Shown here in pieces: positions 12,046-21,132 of a DNA stretch of 37,101 nt (position 1 is the stretch's first letter; every line of letters begins with the position of its first letter). This DNA comes from Bacillota bacterium (GTDB lineage Bacteria; Bacillota; DTU014). The notes under the pieces are model-generated. The model was not told the origin of the DNA, ran no database searches, and saw only the letters and a list, made by a program, of their open reading frames with translations. The stretch spans positions 1 to 37,101 of the forward strand of contig JAAYAB010000126.1 of NCBI GenBank assembly GCA_012719595.1. The letters run 5' to 3'. Made by a program: the position numbers and the translations under genes.

Positions 12046-14788
12046 CGCTCTGCCCTCCCTCAATCACCCTGTAGCTGGCACCGTCAATCGCTACACCGTC
12101 GAACTCAAACGGGTCAGACCTATAGTTGACTATGACTGACACTCCGTTCTCGTAGACGGTCTGATAGACATCTGCAGCCAGCCGTTTGTGATCGACTATG
12201 CGCTGGTCCTTCACTTTGCTGAGAAACTCCTTCAGTTCGAGGTATATGTCGACTGCCTCTGACAGCCAATACTGATAGTGGCATGAGTACAAGTCTGCGA
12301 AAGTGGTGTCCTTGATAATGGAAGGTTCTCTGTAGAACCACCTGAACTGAGGATGCGCGCCGGTCTCGATCGATCTCAAGATCAGCTTTCGTATGTTGTC
12401 GGAGACGTTTATCGCCGTTCCAGCGTAGGTGTTGTAGCCTCGGACAACCATCTGCATGAACGGCACGCTCTCGGCAACCGACCGATACTGGGTCGCCTCC
12501 AGTGACATGTGCACCATGTATTTCGCGTATGGCAGAGCATACACGTTAGTGAGCGTGGTCATGAGATCGAGGCCAGCCTCTTCGCGCAACCGCTTGAGCT
12601 GACTCTCCACGATTTGAGCGGCCTGACCCCGGTCAGTCATATTGCCAGGCTGATAGTCAGATACCACGATGTAGCCCAGGTCGTCTAGCGCCACGCCCGG
12701 AATGCCGTAGCCGAGATAGTCTTTGAGGAAGTTCGATACGAGAATCTCCAGCCTTCGAGGCGACAGGATGTGAGTCTCAGCGACTTGGCCTGTGGGCACT
12801 TTGGCCGCCTCCCGCCTCAGGTTCACAGAACTTGTGTTCAGCGTCGGCAGTAACTGAAGGTAGACACTTGGATACAGCTCGACACCTCGCTCGCTGAGAT
12901 AGTCGCGAAGTCTGGTGAGTCCTTTCAGGCCTCCAAGGACGTCCTCAGTCATAGCTCGACTTGCGAAGTCATGATCAATTCCGCCCTTCAGCCATCCGGA
13001 GTACTTGACCACGATGTCCTTGACCCCGGCAGCCATCAGCTCATCGACAATCTGTCTGGCCTCGTCAAAGGTAGTCAGCGCCACAGGCACGTTTAGCGGC
13101 ACACCCATGATAGGCCTCCGTGTGTATATGGCGCCTAGGATGTCGAGGAACAGAGGCGGGTCGCCCTCCGTGGTCCTTCTCTGCAGAATCCCTCTCTCGA
13201 CCAGGTATTGCTGGTAGTACCTTGCCATGCCGACATAGTCTGCTGAATCCCTGTCGAGGAACGCGTACCGGATTCTTATGTCTTCCTCTGGAAGACGCTC
13301 GGCGTATATATTGATGGACTTGTCTCCGCCCCGCTCACTGCGTGCTGTGGTGGCCAGCGTGACTACGCTGAACGGCATGAGCGTATACTCAGACGAAACG
13401 GAGCTGTAGGTGTTTGCGTTTCCCGCAACACGCCCCGACACGCTTGCGAACGCTGCCCCGCTCTCTATCACAGCAAAGAACGCCAAGTCATTCTTCTTGA
13501 GGCCGAAGACTGGCAGGTGAATACCTTGGGACGAGTCATATTGGACTATGTCTGTGCTGGACGTCTGCTGCGGGATCACGTAGTCTCTGCCGAATACTCT
13601 CTTGAGATAGGAGCGGTCACTCAGAGTAGAGATATCGATCAGAGCACCTGAGCCGTCCGGCACGAATATATAGCCCTGGGTTCCTTTATCCGCAGCACCG
13701 AAGAAAGGCAAGACGTCGACAGAATACAGCGGGAAAGTGACCAGATTTCCGCCCACCTGTTGTTCGAAGTGCTCGTAGATGTTGCCGCGGCCGACCTGGC
13801 CCTGGAAGACCGACTCCGCTCCTTTGACGTAGGCCATCTGGGCGACCACGTCCTTCGGGTAGCGCACGCGGTCCATCGGCACAGTCACGATGAGACAATC
13901 GTCCTCCAGCGTGTACTCGATGGTGATGTCGAAGGTCTCGATATTTCTCTCAGGAGCGGGATAGCCGTAGGCCTCTTGGTCGACTCCGACATCCTCGGGA
14001 AGGTAGCCGATCGACTTGAACAGATTGACCATATCGACCTTGTCCCAGGGAGTGATCCTGGATTTGAGAACGTACGTAGGATTGTCGACCAGGTTGATCA
14101 TGTACTCCTCTTTGACATCCGCCCTGGCATCGACATCATCCCTCAGATCCACCATACGGTCCAGCATGAGGTAGACGAGGTTGTTTTTCTGGGTCGTGTT
14201 CATCGTGCTGCTCAACGGGACGAGTTCATACTTGCCCCACAGCTTGTCTGGTCCCAGGGTGCCCGACGTGTCCGGCTCAGGCAGCCGGCTGAGCTGAACC
14301 AGATCGTACTGCTTGAGTATGAACGACTGGTCGCTCTTGTCCAGCTTGTCGAGGATCATGCTCTGAAATCGTTCCTGGCTGATGGAGAGAGGTATGAAAT
14401 CGTCTTCCTTCCACACGAGGCCCAGAGTGTAGGTGATGGCCACTCCGTTTTCGATCGGCTCTATCTCGAACTGCCCGTGTTGAATGCTATCCTTGTAGCT
14501 GTCATACCTCTTGCGTTTGTCTTCAGGATCGTAGTAGACGATGTTAAGCTGGTACTTCTCCTGCTTTGCTGAAGGCGGGTTGGAGTACCAGATCTCGCCG
14601 GTCAGTTTGTCTCTGACCGCAATCTCTGTGGTCGACTTGTTGACAAGCAGCGCCAGTCTCTCGCTTTCAGCCATGACCTCGTAACCCTTTGGGTCGGCAG
14701 CATACGCAGTATACGACATCCGCAGGCAGATACACAGCACAACGGCCATGGCTACCAGCACTGTCCTGCGAATCATGGAGTTCATCAT
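12035..14788 (-). CDS. DUF5696-type secreted protein, glycosidase-like
   Basis: A 917-residue protein with a signal peptide (cleavage near TAYAADP). The first half is beta-rich and resembles the N-terminal sandwich domains of large glycosidases. From about 545 the sequence looks like a TIM barrel: FLDILGAIYTRRPIMGVPLN, VKDIVVKYSGWLKGG near 589-603, ELYPSVYLQLLP near 637-648, and GVALDDLGYIVVSDYQPG near 698-715, whose Asp702, Asp703 or Asp711 could be catalytic. I recognise it as the DUF5696 type found beside YIP1-family proteins and CUT1 permeases; its biochemical role is not known to me. GGAGG precedes ATG 14788 by five bases, and a second ATG follows directly. It lies 15 bases after the lipoprotein gene and overlaps the permease gene, so all are probably co-transcribed. 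Confidence 0.85.
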   Translation of the reverse strand: MMNSMIRRTVLVAMAVVLCICLRMSYTAYAADPKGYEVMAESERLALLVNKSTTEIAVRDKLTGEIWYSNPPSAKQEKYQLNIVYYDPEDKRKRYDSYKDSIQHGQFEIEPIENGVAITYTLGLVWKEDDFIPLSISQERFQSMILDKLDKSDQSFILKQYDLVQLSRLPEPDTSGTLGPDKLWGKYELVPLSSTMNTTQKNNLVYLMLDRMVDLRDDVDARADVKEEYMINLVDNPTYVLKSRITPWDKVDMVNLFKSIGYLPEDVGVDQEAYGYPAPERNIETFDITIEYTLEDDCLIVTVPMDRVRYPKDVVAQMAYVKGAESVFQGQVGRGNIYEHFEQQVGGNLVTFPLYSVDVLPFFGAADKGTQGYIFVPDGSGALIDISTLSDRSYLKRVFGRDYVIPQQTSSTDIVQYDSSQGIHLPVFGLKKNDLAFFAVIESGAAFASVSGRVAGNANTYSSVSSEYTLMPFSVVTLATTARSERGGDKSINIYAERLPEEDIRIRYAFLDRDSADYVGMARYYQQYLVERGILQRRTTEGDPPLFLDILGAIYTRRPIMGVPLNVPVALTTFDEARQIVDELMAAGVKDIVVKYSGWLKGGIDHDFASRAMTEDVLGGLKGLTRLRDYLSERGVELYPSVYLQLLPTLNTSSVNLRREAAKVPTGQVAETHILSPRRLEILVSNFLKDYLGYGIPGVALDDLGYIVVSDYQPGNMTDRGQAAQIVESQLKRLREEAGLDLMTTLTNVYALPYAKYMVHMSLEATQYRSVAESVPFMQMVVRGYNTYAGTAINVSDNIRKLILRSIETGAHPQFRWFYREPSIIKDTTFADLYSCHYQYWLSEAVDIYLELKEFLSKVKDQRIVDHKRLAADVYQTVYENGVSVIVNYRSDPFEFDGVAIDGASYRVIEGGQSGAH

Positions 14789-14803
14789 GCAAGCCTCCGT
14801 TTC

Positions 14804-17002
14804 CTACCGAAGCACGGCTTCAGAGTAGATATCGATGGCGAAGACGATCATATGGTTTATCACCGTGGAGAACAGGAGCATTATGAACAGCGACACTCCT
14901 ATCCCCGCAACGACCAGAACGGACGTGCCTATCGTCTTGGCAAAACTGTACTCATGCGTGATCATCGTGCCAATAAAGAGCATCAGTCCAGCCCATATCA
15001 TACTGAGCACGAGTATCAGGTAGTAGATCTGAGCCTCCTCAAGCACCAGGAAGTGGCTCACCAGTGTCAGCGGAACGATCACCAGAATGAGAGGCAGGAG
15101 CGAGTACGCAGAAGCGATAACGATCTCCCGGAATGTGCCCTTGCCCTCCATAAGGGTGGTCAGAGCCCAGTTGACCGCGCACCAGAGGATGAACGGCACC
15201 ACTACTCCCAGCGCTTCCGTTATGACGTTCAGCTGCCACAGGTCATTCTTGTTGAGCACAAAGCCCGTGTACTGCCGCATGAAAATCAGCGTTGCGACGA
15301 CGAAGAGCAGGATGACGTTAGCTGCAGCAAGATTGCCTCTCTTCTCGTGCTTGAGCTCCCAGAAGCCGTCGAACGGATGGGCAAGGACATGGAACGCGAA
15401 TCTCAGCGCACGAAGAGTCTCGCGGATCTTGTCCTTCATCAGCAGATTCCTGTGTTCTACCTGATAGTGAAAGGCGTGAGGCTGAGCTGAATATGCACCG
15501 TAAATGCCAGCCGCAGTGCTGTCCGCGGGCTCGAGGCGGCTCGACGCTCGCGCCCTCGCCCTGGCGAACACCCAGATAAGCACTATCACTATCGCAACGA
15601 CTGTCGCGAAGGTGCCGAAGTGCTGCCCGACAACCTCGCGCCTATACACGGCAAACGCTTCGGAATAGCCCGCTCGGTTCTGACCCAGCCTGAAGTTGGT
15701 CATCGCGCCGATATAGTCACCCTGGCGGAACAGGGCGCTTCCAATTCCGGAATAGGCCATATCGTAGTTGGCATTGAGCCTGAGGACCTTTTTCCAGTAT
15801 TCCGTCGCTTCTTCGTACCTGCCGCTGTTGTACAGCGCCAGTGCCGCGGTTATGAGTTTTCCGTATTCGGTCGGTTTGAACACAGTGAAGCTGCCGCTCG
15901 AGTCGAGCACTACGACGTCCGACCCCAAGGTGTCTATAGCCGTAGGAAGTCTGAAGAGTCCGACAGAGTCGCCCAGGCCGCCGAAGACATAGAGCAGGTT
16001 GCCGAGAGAGTCGTACGTGAATATGCGCCCGTATTGACGGTCGAGCACCGTATAGGTTCCGAATTCCCGTGCCACGATATCTGCGAACACCGATATACCC
16101 GTAGATCGGTCTGCCGGGTCGCCCATCGGCGGCAGGAATCCGGCTCTCACGAGGACATCTTCACCTGCGGGGTTCAGTCTCTTGACGCTCTCCTTCTTTG
16201 ACGTTCCTTGCTCTACAGCCATGATCATGCCTTTGGAGTCTATGTCGATGTTGACATACTCGATTGGCAGGAAAAGGGCTTTTCGTTCCCTCTGTTCGTC
16301 CGTGGCGATCCAGGCCCAGAACCTCTCCCAAAGAGTAGGGGCAACTCTCGGAGCACCGATGAACCCCGAGAAGTTCCCTCCTGCGTTGTACTTCATCAAT
16401 CCATCAAACACGTCCCGGGCTATGACATACATCTCTCGAGTGGGACTGACTGCCACCTTCCTGGGCCTGTAGACGAAGTCCTCCGACACGATGCCTTCGT
16501 ACTCATCGCTGAGCTCCGGAGGACCCACGATCCGCAGCAGGTTGCCCTCGCGGTCGAGCACGACTACGCGGCCATTTACTGTGTCAGCAACATAGATCTC
16601 GCCTGCCGCAGTCACGAAAACGCCTTCAGGCTTGTTGAACTTATCCTGAACGCCGTTGTTGACAAACCCGCTGATGACCTTGGTGACTCTGTAGTTGGAG
16701 TCCATGCAGATGATGCGGTTGTTGCCGGTGTCTGCGAGATAGACGTGACGGTCGGCACTCACGAACAGATCAAGGGGATCCTTGAGCGGTCCGACGCCAA
16801 GGGCGTCGCCGTCATACACTCTGTCCGGTAAGTACGCCTGAGGGGCTGGCACCATGTAGGACCAAAAATCATAGATATAGCTGTAATAAGGCGCTTCGAG
16901 TGGAGTGGCTGCCAACGATGCAGAGCAAGCGGCCAGCAGAATAGAGAAGGATAGAGAAGCCACGAGCCACAGCGCCCGTCGAGCAGGTAGTCGATGTATC
17001 AA
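14804..17002 (-). CDS. NHL-repeat/TPR lipoprotein with C-terminal Yip1 membrane domain
   Basis: About 732 residues. The N-terminus is a lipoprotein signal with lipobox LAAC (Cys26 from the preferred start). An NHL-type beta-propeller follows, with repeats such as PLDLFVSADRHVYLADTGNNRI and KPEGVFVTAAGEIYVADTVNGRV, up to about residue 390. Next come tetratricopeptide-like helices (ALYNSGRYEEATEYWKKVL; ALFRQGDYIGAMTNFR), a membrane span (FATVVAIVIVLIWVF) and a Yip1-like domain with about five more spans starting near HPFDGFWELKHEKRG. The layout suggests an extracytoplasmic sensor or scaffold anchored at both ends. ATG 17032 begins the open frame but has a poor ribosome site; TTG 17002 has GGGGAG seven bases upstream and gives a normal signal peptide. 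It is probably the first gene of the operon. Confidence 0.85.
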   Translation of the reverse strand: MIHRLPARRALWLVASLSFSILLAACSASLAATPLEAPYYSYIYDFWSYMVPAPQAYLPDRVYDGDALGVGPLKDPLDLFVSADRHVYLADTGNNRIICMDSNYRVTKVISGFVNNGVQDKFNKPEGVFVTAAGEIYVADTVNGRVVVLDREGNLLRIVGPPELSDEYEGIVSEDFVYRPRKVAVSPTREMYVIARDVFDGLMKYNAGGNFSGFIGAPRVAPTLWERFWAWIATDEQRERKALFLPIEYVNIDIDSKGMIMAVEQGTSKKESVKRLNPAGEDVLVRAGFLPPMGDPADRSTGISVFADIVAREFGTYTVLDRQYGRIFTYDSLGNLLYVFGGLGDSVGLFRLPTAIDTLGSDVVVLDSSGSFTVFKPTEYGKLITAALALYNSGRYEEATEYWKKVLRLNANYDMAYSGIGSALFRQGDYIGAMTNFRLGQNRAGYSEAFAVYRREVVGQHFGTFATVVAIVIVLIWVFARARARASSRLEPADSTAAGIYGAYSAQPHAFHYQVEHRNLLMKDKIRETLRALRFAFHVLAHPFDGFWELKHEKRGNLAAANVILLFVVATLIFMRQYTGFVLNKNDLWQLNVITEALGVVVPFILWCAVNWALTTLMEGKGTFREIVIASAYSLLPLILVIVPLTLVSHFLVLEEAQIYYLILVLSMIWAGLMLFIGTMITHEYSFAKTIGTSVLVVAGIGVSLFIMLLFSTVINHMIVFAIDIYSEAVLR

Positions 17003-17463
17003 GGCAGGTCTCCCCTTCCAGTTGTACCTCATCTACCCGTAACGCCAAATCTGCCTGGCGCGAACTACATCACCCAGGCGAGAGTGCTCATCTGATCTGC
17101 ATTTGTTGTCAAGGCGAGCCGATCATCTGTTCAAGGGAAGGTCACAAAGCCACAGAGAAATGCGCACTCTGCCACCACTATTGTACACCCGAGGGTCGAT
17201 CTACTCCACCAGGTATCTTGTCTCGATTGTCAAAATCTTGCGCCATTATCCCCTCCTACAGCGCAGCCTGCATTCACACTGTAACGACATCTTGTTCTAG
17301 CAGAAGTGCCGACACCTTCGAGCATTCAGCCCGAGGTATCTACACCTCGGGAGTGTGCGGCCCGAGGTGTATGCGCCTCGGGAACGTGCTTCCCGAGGCG
17401 CCCATTTCACAGATGTGTTGGCACGAGACTCCTAGTCCTCAAGAACACTGGCCCCCGGGCTGC
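17003..17463. other. Intergenic region with palindrome array and operon promoter candidates
   Basis: About 460 bases without a credible gene. The part near 17330-17475 is a palindromic repeat array, listed separately. The remainder should hold the promoter of the minus-strand transporter operon. Candidates are TACAAT (complement of 17180-17185) as a -10 and TTGACA (complement of 17107-17112) as a -35, but neither is paired with a good partner at normal spacing. Confidence 0.4.
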
Positions 17464-17475
17464 CTACGCCTCGGG
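17330..17475. repeat. Period-31 array of palindromic repeats
   Basis: Two intact 22-base palindromes at 17330-17351 and 17361-17382 each have CCCGAGG and CCTCGGG arms around a variable centre. They are separated by nine bases (AGTGTGCGG; AACGTGCTT follows the second). A third left arm, CCCGAGGCG, starts at 17392, and a fourth variant hairpin occupies 17454-17475. The starts 17330, 17361, 17392 and 17454 all fall on one 31-base register; the unit expected near 17423 is decayed. The last copy overlaps the 3' end of the DUF4282 gene and could fold after its transcript. Confidence 0.75.
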
Positions 17476-17799
17476 GGTCTTTGGTCTGCGATCGGCACTC
17501 GCTGCCGTCTCCGCTATGGCTGAGATATTCTCTGAAATCCGGAAGATGACCATGATCAACTCCAGATACACTCGAGCCGCTAGCAGCGAAAGGATAAAGA
17601 AAATCGGAGCCCCAATGAACAAGGTCAACACGCCCAACCCGGCGGAAGACTCGAACGCGGACACCAACAGACCCAGCGTGGCGAAGCTGATGCCAATCAG
17701 AGCGAGCACATACATGACACGGACCACTCGGATGGTGATGAAGCGGCGGAAGGAGAAGTCGAACAACGCTGAGAAGCTGCTTTTCAGATTGTCGTCCAT
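17464..17799 (-). CDS. DUF4282 domain membrane protein
   Basis: A 111-residue protein with two hydrophobic spans: VVRVMYVLALIGISFATLGL near 25-44, and a second across GVLTLFIGAPIFFILSLL. The second is followed by the DUF4282-like segment ARVYLELIMVIFRISENISAIAE. The preceding FSFRRFITIRVVRVMYVL also fits the family, whose function is unknown to me. AGGAGG lies eight bases upstream of ATG 17799. The C-terminal tail (ADRRPKTPEA) is encoded over the last palindrome of the adjoining array. It lies 74 bases downstream of msrA on the same strand and may be read with it. Confidence 0.85.
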   Translation of the reverse strand: MDDNLKSSFSALFDFSFRRFITIRVVRVMYVLALIGISFATLGLLVSAFESSAGLGVLTLFIGAPIFFILSLLAARVYLELIMVIFRISENISAIAETAASADRRPKTPEA

Positions 17800-17873
17800 G
17801 GTTCCAACCTCCTGTTGAATTCAAGATTTCGAGTGTCCATGTTCTATGTCAGCGGTCCCAAACCCTGCATAGT

Positions 17874-18422
17874 CTATGTCGCCAAGAGGCTCTGGTGGTT
17901 CTTGCTCAGCTTGGCCAGCTTCGGCGGTATGATAGCCCGGCAATAGAGCTGATTCGGATTCCTCTCAAAGAAGTTGAGATGGTAGTCCTCAGCCCTGTAG
18001 AAAGCCCTGTATGGCACCACCTCCGTGACCACTGGTGACGCAAACTGGCCCGACTGATCCAGTTCCCGGATCATCTGTTCCGCGATGGCCTTCTGTTCGG
18101 GGCTGTGGTAGAAGATAGCAGATCGGTACTGAGTGCCGACATCCTCACCTTGTCGGTTGAGTGTAGTGGGATCGTGAACGGTGAAGAACACTTCGAGAAG
18201 CTGCCTGAAGGAGATGACCTGAGGATCATAGGTGATCTGAACTGCCTCTGCGTGGCCGGTCGTGCCGGTGCAAACCTGTTCATAGGTGGGGTTTTCGGTG
18301 TGCCCTCCTGAGTAGCCGGGCTCGACTTTCTCCACACCCTTGAGCCTTCGAAACAGGGCTTCAGTGCACCAGAAACAGCCACCTGCCAGAGTCGCCTTTT
18401 CCAACTGCTGTCCTTGACCCAT
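17874..18422 (-). CDS. msrA: Peptide methionine sulfoxide reductase MsrA
   Basis: A 182-residue MsrA with the active-site motif [10 protein letters not shown] (catalytic Cys16), followed by the family segments [24 protein letters not shown] and [12 protein letters not shown], and [12 protein letters not shown]. Near the C-terminus [12 protein letters not shown] supplies a further cysteine for resolving the sulfenate. It reduces the S-epimer of methionine sulfoxide, free or in proteins, using thioredoxin. The frame is open from 18446, but AGGAGG lies eight bases upstream of ATG 18422, so translation most likely begins there. The next gene, 184 bases away, is divergent. Confidence 0.97.
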   Translation of the reverse strand: MGQGQQLEKATLAGGCFWCTEALFRRLKGVEKVEPGYSGGHTENPTYEQVCTGTTGHAEAVQITYDPQVISFRQLLEVFFTVHDPTTLNRQGEDVGTQYRSAIFYHSPEQKAIAEQMIRELDQSGQFASPVVTEVVPYRAFYRAEDYHLNFFERNPNQLYCRAIIPPKLAKLSKNHQSLLAT

Positions 18423-18605
18423 TGCGACTGCCTCCTGCATATTCACTTTGCCGCCAGCCGTTTCTACGGCGGTATTTCAACAACGAGACACCGCTTCCTT
18501 CATCGTCGGTTCTGTCAGGCTGAGCGCCTTGCATATCAAAGGGAATCTCAGTTTGGTGTAGAATGGGTATGATAGGATGCAGAGCAATCGAGGAGGTCGA
18601 TTGCA

Positions 18606-19400
18606 ATGGTCGGAGACATCGAAAGGGCCTTCTCCCGTCAAGGCTCAGAGGTACATCTGAGTGAGCTCAGGGCAGGAGTGCTGCCTCTCTATGTCACGCT
18701 CCCGGTCGCTTTTGTGTCTGGTTTTCTCCTCTCCCTGTTTCCCTGGGCACTAGGGATCTTCCTCAGGCTTGTCCTTGCCGTGACATCTCAAGGGAACGCT
18801 GTAGAGGCACCACCTACCTATGAGGATGCGTCATTCACATCCGTCCTGACAGAGGTATGGCCGTACGGTGTGGCGTTCGGCGCGGCATGCATTGCGGCTT
18901 CGCTGCTGAGGAGGTATTCCGCTCGTCGAAACAAGTACCTGGTTCTGACCGTCGGACAGTTTGCCGAGTTTCGAGTGAGCTACGGTGAGGTAGGCACTGC
19001 AATCGGGATAGCTGCAGTGCTACTGGCGATGTCCCAAACCGCAAGAGATCTGAGCATCATGGTGGTCATCCTGTCGCCCATTGCCGGAATGCTCTTGCAG
19101 GACTTTCAAGACTGGCTGTTGAGGACATACGCCCGCCTCACTTCGAACCAGGTCGCAGAGAACGTGTACAGCGTCTGGGAGATCGTGCGCAGCCGGGAAG
19201 AGGCACGGGGGACCAAGCTCCACGCAGTCGGGGCGCGCTGCGGGGGAAGAGTTCTTGTGGTGAACGGCGTTGTCTCAGATGAGATGACCCTCGACTTCTT
19301 CAGCAGACTGCCCAACATGATTCACGGTGTAGAAAGGGTTATTCTCAACGGGCAGGAGTTGCAGAGCAGGCCTCCCATGCAGCCAAAGGGCACATCTTAG
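18606..19400 (+). CDS. Membrane protein of unknown function
   Basis: A 264-residue protein I do not recognise. About four hydrophobic stretches are visible: LYVTLPVAFVSGFLLSLFPWALGI, VAFGAACIAASLL, GTAIGIAAVLLAMS and LSIMVVILSPIAGMLL. A hydrophilic C-terminal half has a small compact region around CGGRVLVVNGVVSDEMTLDFF. GAGGAGGT lies eight bases before ATG 18606. A TAGAAT at about 18558-18563 is a possible -10 without a good -35. The phospholipase C-like gene follows after 24 bases, so the two are probably translated from one message. Confidence 0.75.
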   Translation: MVGDIERAFSRQGSEVHLSELRAGVLPLYVTLPVAFVSGFLLSLFPWALGIFLRLVLAVTSQGNAVEAPPTYEDASFTSVLTEVWPYGVAFGAACIAASLLRRYSARRNKYLVLTVGQFAEFRVSYGEVGTAIGIAAVLLAMSQTARDLSIMVVILSPIAGMLLQDFQDWLLRTYARLTSNQVAENVYSVWEIVRSREEARGTKLHAVGARCGGRVLVVNGVVSDEMTLDFFSRLPNMIHGVERVILNGQELQSRPPMQPKGTS

Positions 19401-19424
19401 CAGGCGGCAATCGGGGGGAGTGCA

Positions 19425-21086
19425 ATGCTGCCCAGGCTGTATCGGATTCTGATCCGATTGCTCCTGCTGCCGGTCATGCCGTGCTTCATGTGGGGACCGG
19501 CGACGCACTCATACATCGCACACAGGGCATTCCGCAAGGCCCAGAGCGATCCAGGTCTCGCGAGATGCCCGGAAATCGTTGACGCGATTGATCACAATCC
19601 GGAGGTCTATCTGTACTCAGCTAATAGCCCCGATGCCATTGCAGCCAACCACGTCTTGTACAACATCATTGTCTACGATTACGCCCACAACAACATCCCG
19701 AACAGGCCTGACGGAACCCCCATATTCGGGTATAGGCTGATCGCCGAAGCGCTCGACAGGCTTCGGCGCGCGAGTGAGGCCGCGCGGCACGCTCGCGAAA
19801 GGGAGCTTGCCTTCGCCTGCGGGTGGCTGACCCACCAGTTGTCTGACTGGATCACTCACTACAAGAGCGTTGAGAGCGAGACCGTCGCGGGCGAGGCGCC
19901 CACCTTCTTCGGTTATGCCAACTCACATCAGGTGCTAAGTCCTTGCTTCCATCCTGATATCCTCAGAGCCAAACGAGAAGCAGAGCATATCTTGACAGAG
20001 ACTCTCCACGACGCTCACATCATGTTCAGCGACAGGACAGGCCTTCTCAGCCCGGGCCGCAACAAGGTATACCTGACCACTGAACTCGACGACAACCTGG
20101 TCTCAGCTGTCTCTGCAACGTTTGGGCGGCATGGCTTCAGCAAGATTCCAGCGGGCCATCTTGCCAAACTCAAGGAGGATTTCGATGTCGTCATCAACGG
20201 CATCGAATCATGCCTTGTTGTGGCGAAAGCCATTCAGCCATGCTTTGTGCAGGTCGTCAGGGAGTTCTCTGAGAAGAACCAGCGTTACGTTGAAGAGTCG
20301 GTGGACAGAGTGGTCGGCGAGCTGTTCGCCCTGACCAGAGAAGAGATCGCACAACGAGCCGGCACTGAACCCCGGGCGCTTGACTATGCACGATCTGTTT
20401 CTGTCGTGAAGACCAAGGAAGAGTCGCTGATTCAAAGACTGGCCTTCCGAATCGGCAGGGTGGTGACGCCAGATGTGATCGAAGCTCTGTTCGCTGGACC
20501 GGTGGCGATGTTCGAGTGGGACATACCGGGACCGTGGGATCCGTCGATCAAGCTGGATCTGGGGGACAAGATCAAGAGACTGCTGCCTAGCCGCCTGGGG
20601 GTGCTGGGCGGCAGAGCCGAATCCTCCAGAGCCCTGGTCAACTTCGCCGAGAAGCTGCTGTCGGCGTCCGGCGACATCATGGGACAAGCCCGTGACGCCT
20701 ACTGTTCAACCCTCCGCCCTGTGACTGACCTCGATGAGGACCGCGATCCGTTCGAGCCTGAAGATGACGACTCCATACTCGAAAGAATGGTGTCTGAGCG
20801 CCGCATAAGAATCAGGTTCACGCCTGCGCAGCGCACAGATAAGGAAAGAGGCAGGTACCTCCTCGATCCAAACACAATAGTCATCAGGATCAACGGCTAC
20901 CTTCCCGACGACCCTGGAGCGCCGTTTACGCTTGTCCAGCGCTGGGATAGGTCCGGAGAGATCCTGCACTGCGAGATCAGTCTCGATCCAGAGTTGCAGA
21001 GCGGCTGCATTCATCTGTTTGCTGACATAAGAGACAGGCGGGGCGAGCATTCACAGTATATCGACAAGCAGGTCAGGCTTTTCTAA
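19425..21086 (+). CDS. Zinc-dependent phospholipase C-like protein
   Basis: A 553-residue protein whose N-terminal part resembles zinc-dependent phospholipase C domains. A hydrophobic leader is followed by WGPATHSYIAH (Trp23, His28, His33), then SANSPDAIA (Asp70), YDYAHNN (His88) and the metal-ligand-like helix CGWLTHQLSDWITH (His137, Asp141, His145). In that family such residues hold a three-zinc cluster that hydrolyses phospholipid head groups. The C-terminal half, from about 300, is not recognised and ends in a beta-rich region. GGGGGAG precedes ATG 19425. Substrate and location are uncertain: the leader is short, with Trp23 close behind it, so it could be a cleaved signal or a retained hydrophobic start. 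Confidence 0.72.
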   Translation: MLPRLYRILIRLLLLPVMPCFMWGPATHSYIAHRAFRKAQSDPGLARCPEIVDAIDHNPEVYLYSANSPDAIAANHVLYNIIVYDYAHNNIPNRPDGTPIFGYRLIAEALDRLRRASEAARHARERELAFACGWLTHQLSDWITHYKSVESETVAGEAPTFFGYANSHQVLSPCFHPDILRAKREAEHILTETLHDAHIMFSDRTGLLSPGRNKVYLTTELDDNLVSAVSATFGRHGFSKIPAGHLAKLKEDFDVVINGIESCLVVAKAIQPCFVQVVREFSEKNQRYVEESVDRVVGELFALTREEIAQRAGTEPRALDYARSVSVVKTKEESLIQRLAFRIGRVVTPDVIEALFAGPVAMFEWDIPGPWDPSIKLDLGDKIKRLLPSRLGVLGGRAESSRALVNFAEKLLSASGDIMGQARDAYCSTLRPVTDLDEDRDPFEPEDDDSILERMVSERRIRIRFTPAQRTDKERGRYLLDPNTIVIRINGYLPDDPGAPFTLVQRWDRSGEILHCEISLDPELQSGCIHLFADIRDRRGEHSQYIDKQVRLF

Positions 21087-21132
21087 TCACCGATTCTACC
21101 CCTTCTGTTTAGTCACCGGACCAGCCACTGAG

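Noticed and set aside
13760-14572. A 270-codon open frame on the plus strand
   Set aside because: It is antisense to the DUF5696 gene, without ribosome site or recognisable domain.
17330-17475. CRISPR array
   Set aside because: The 31-base periodicity is suggestive, but the linkers are only nine bases, the repeats vary and decay, and there are no cas genes nearby.
17432-17824. A 130-codon minus-strand frame overlapping the DUF4282 gene
   Set aside because: The alternative frame at 17464-17799 has two clean membrane spans, the DUF4282 pattern and a well-spaced AGGAGG; this one has none of these.
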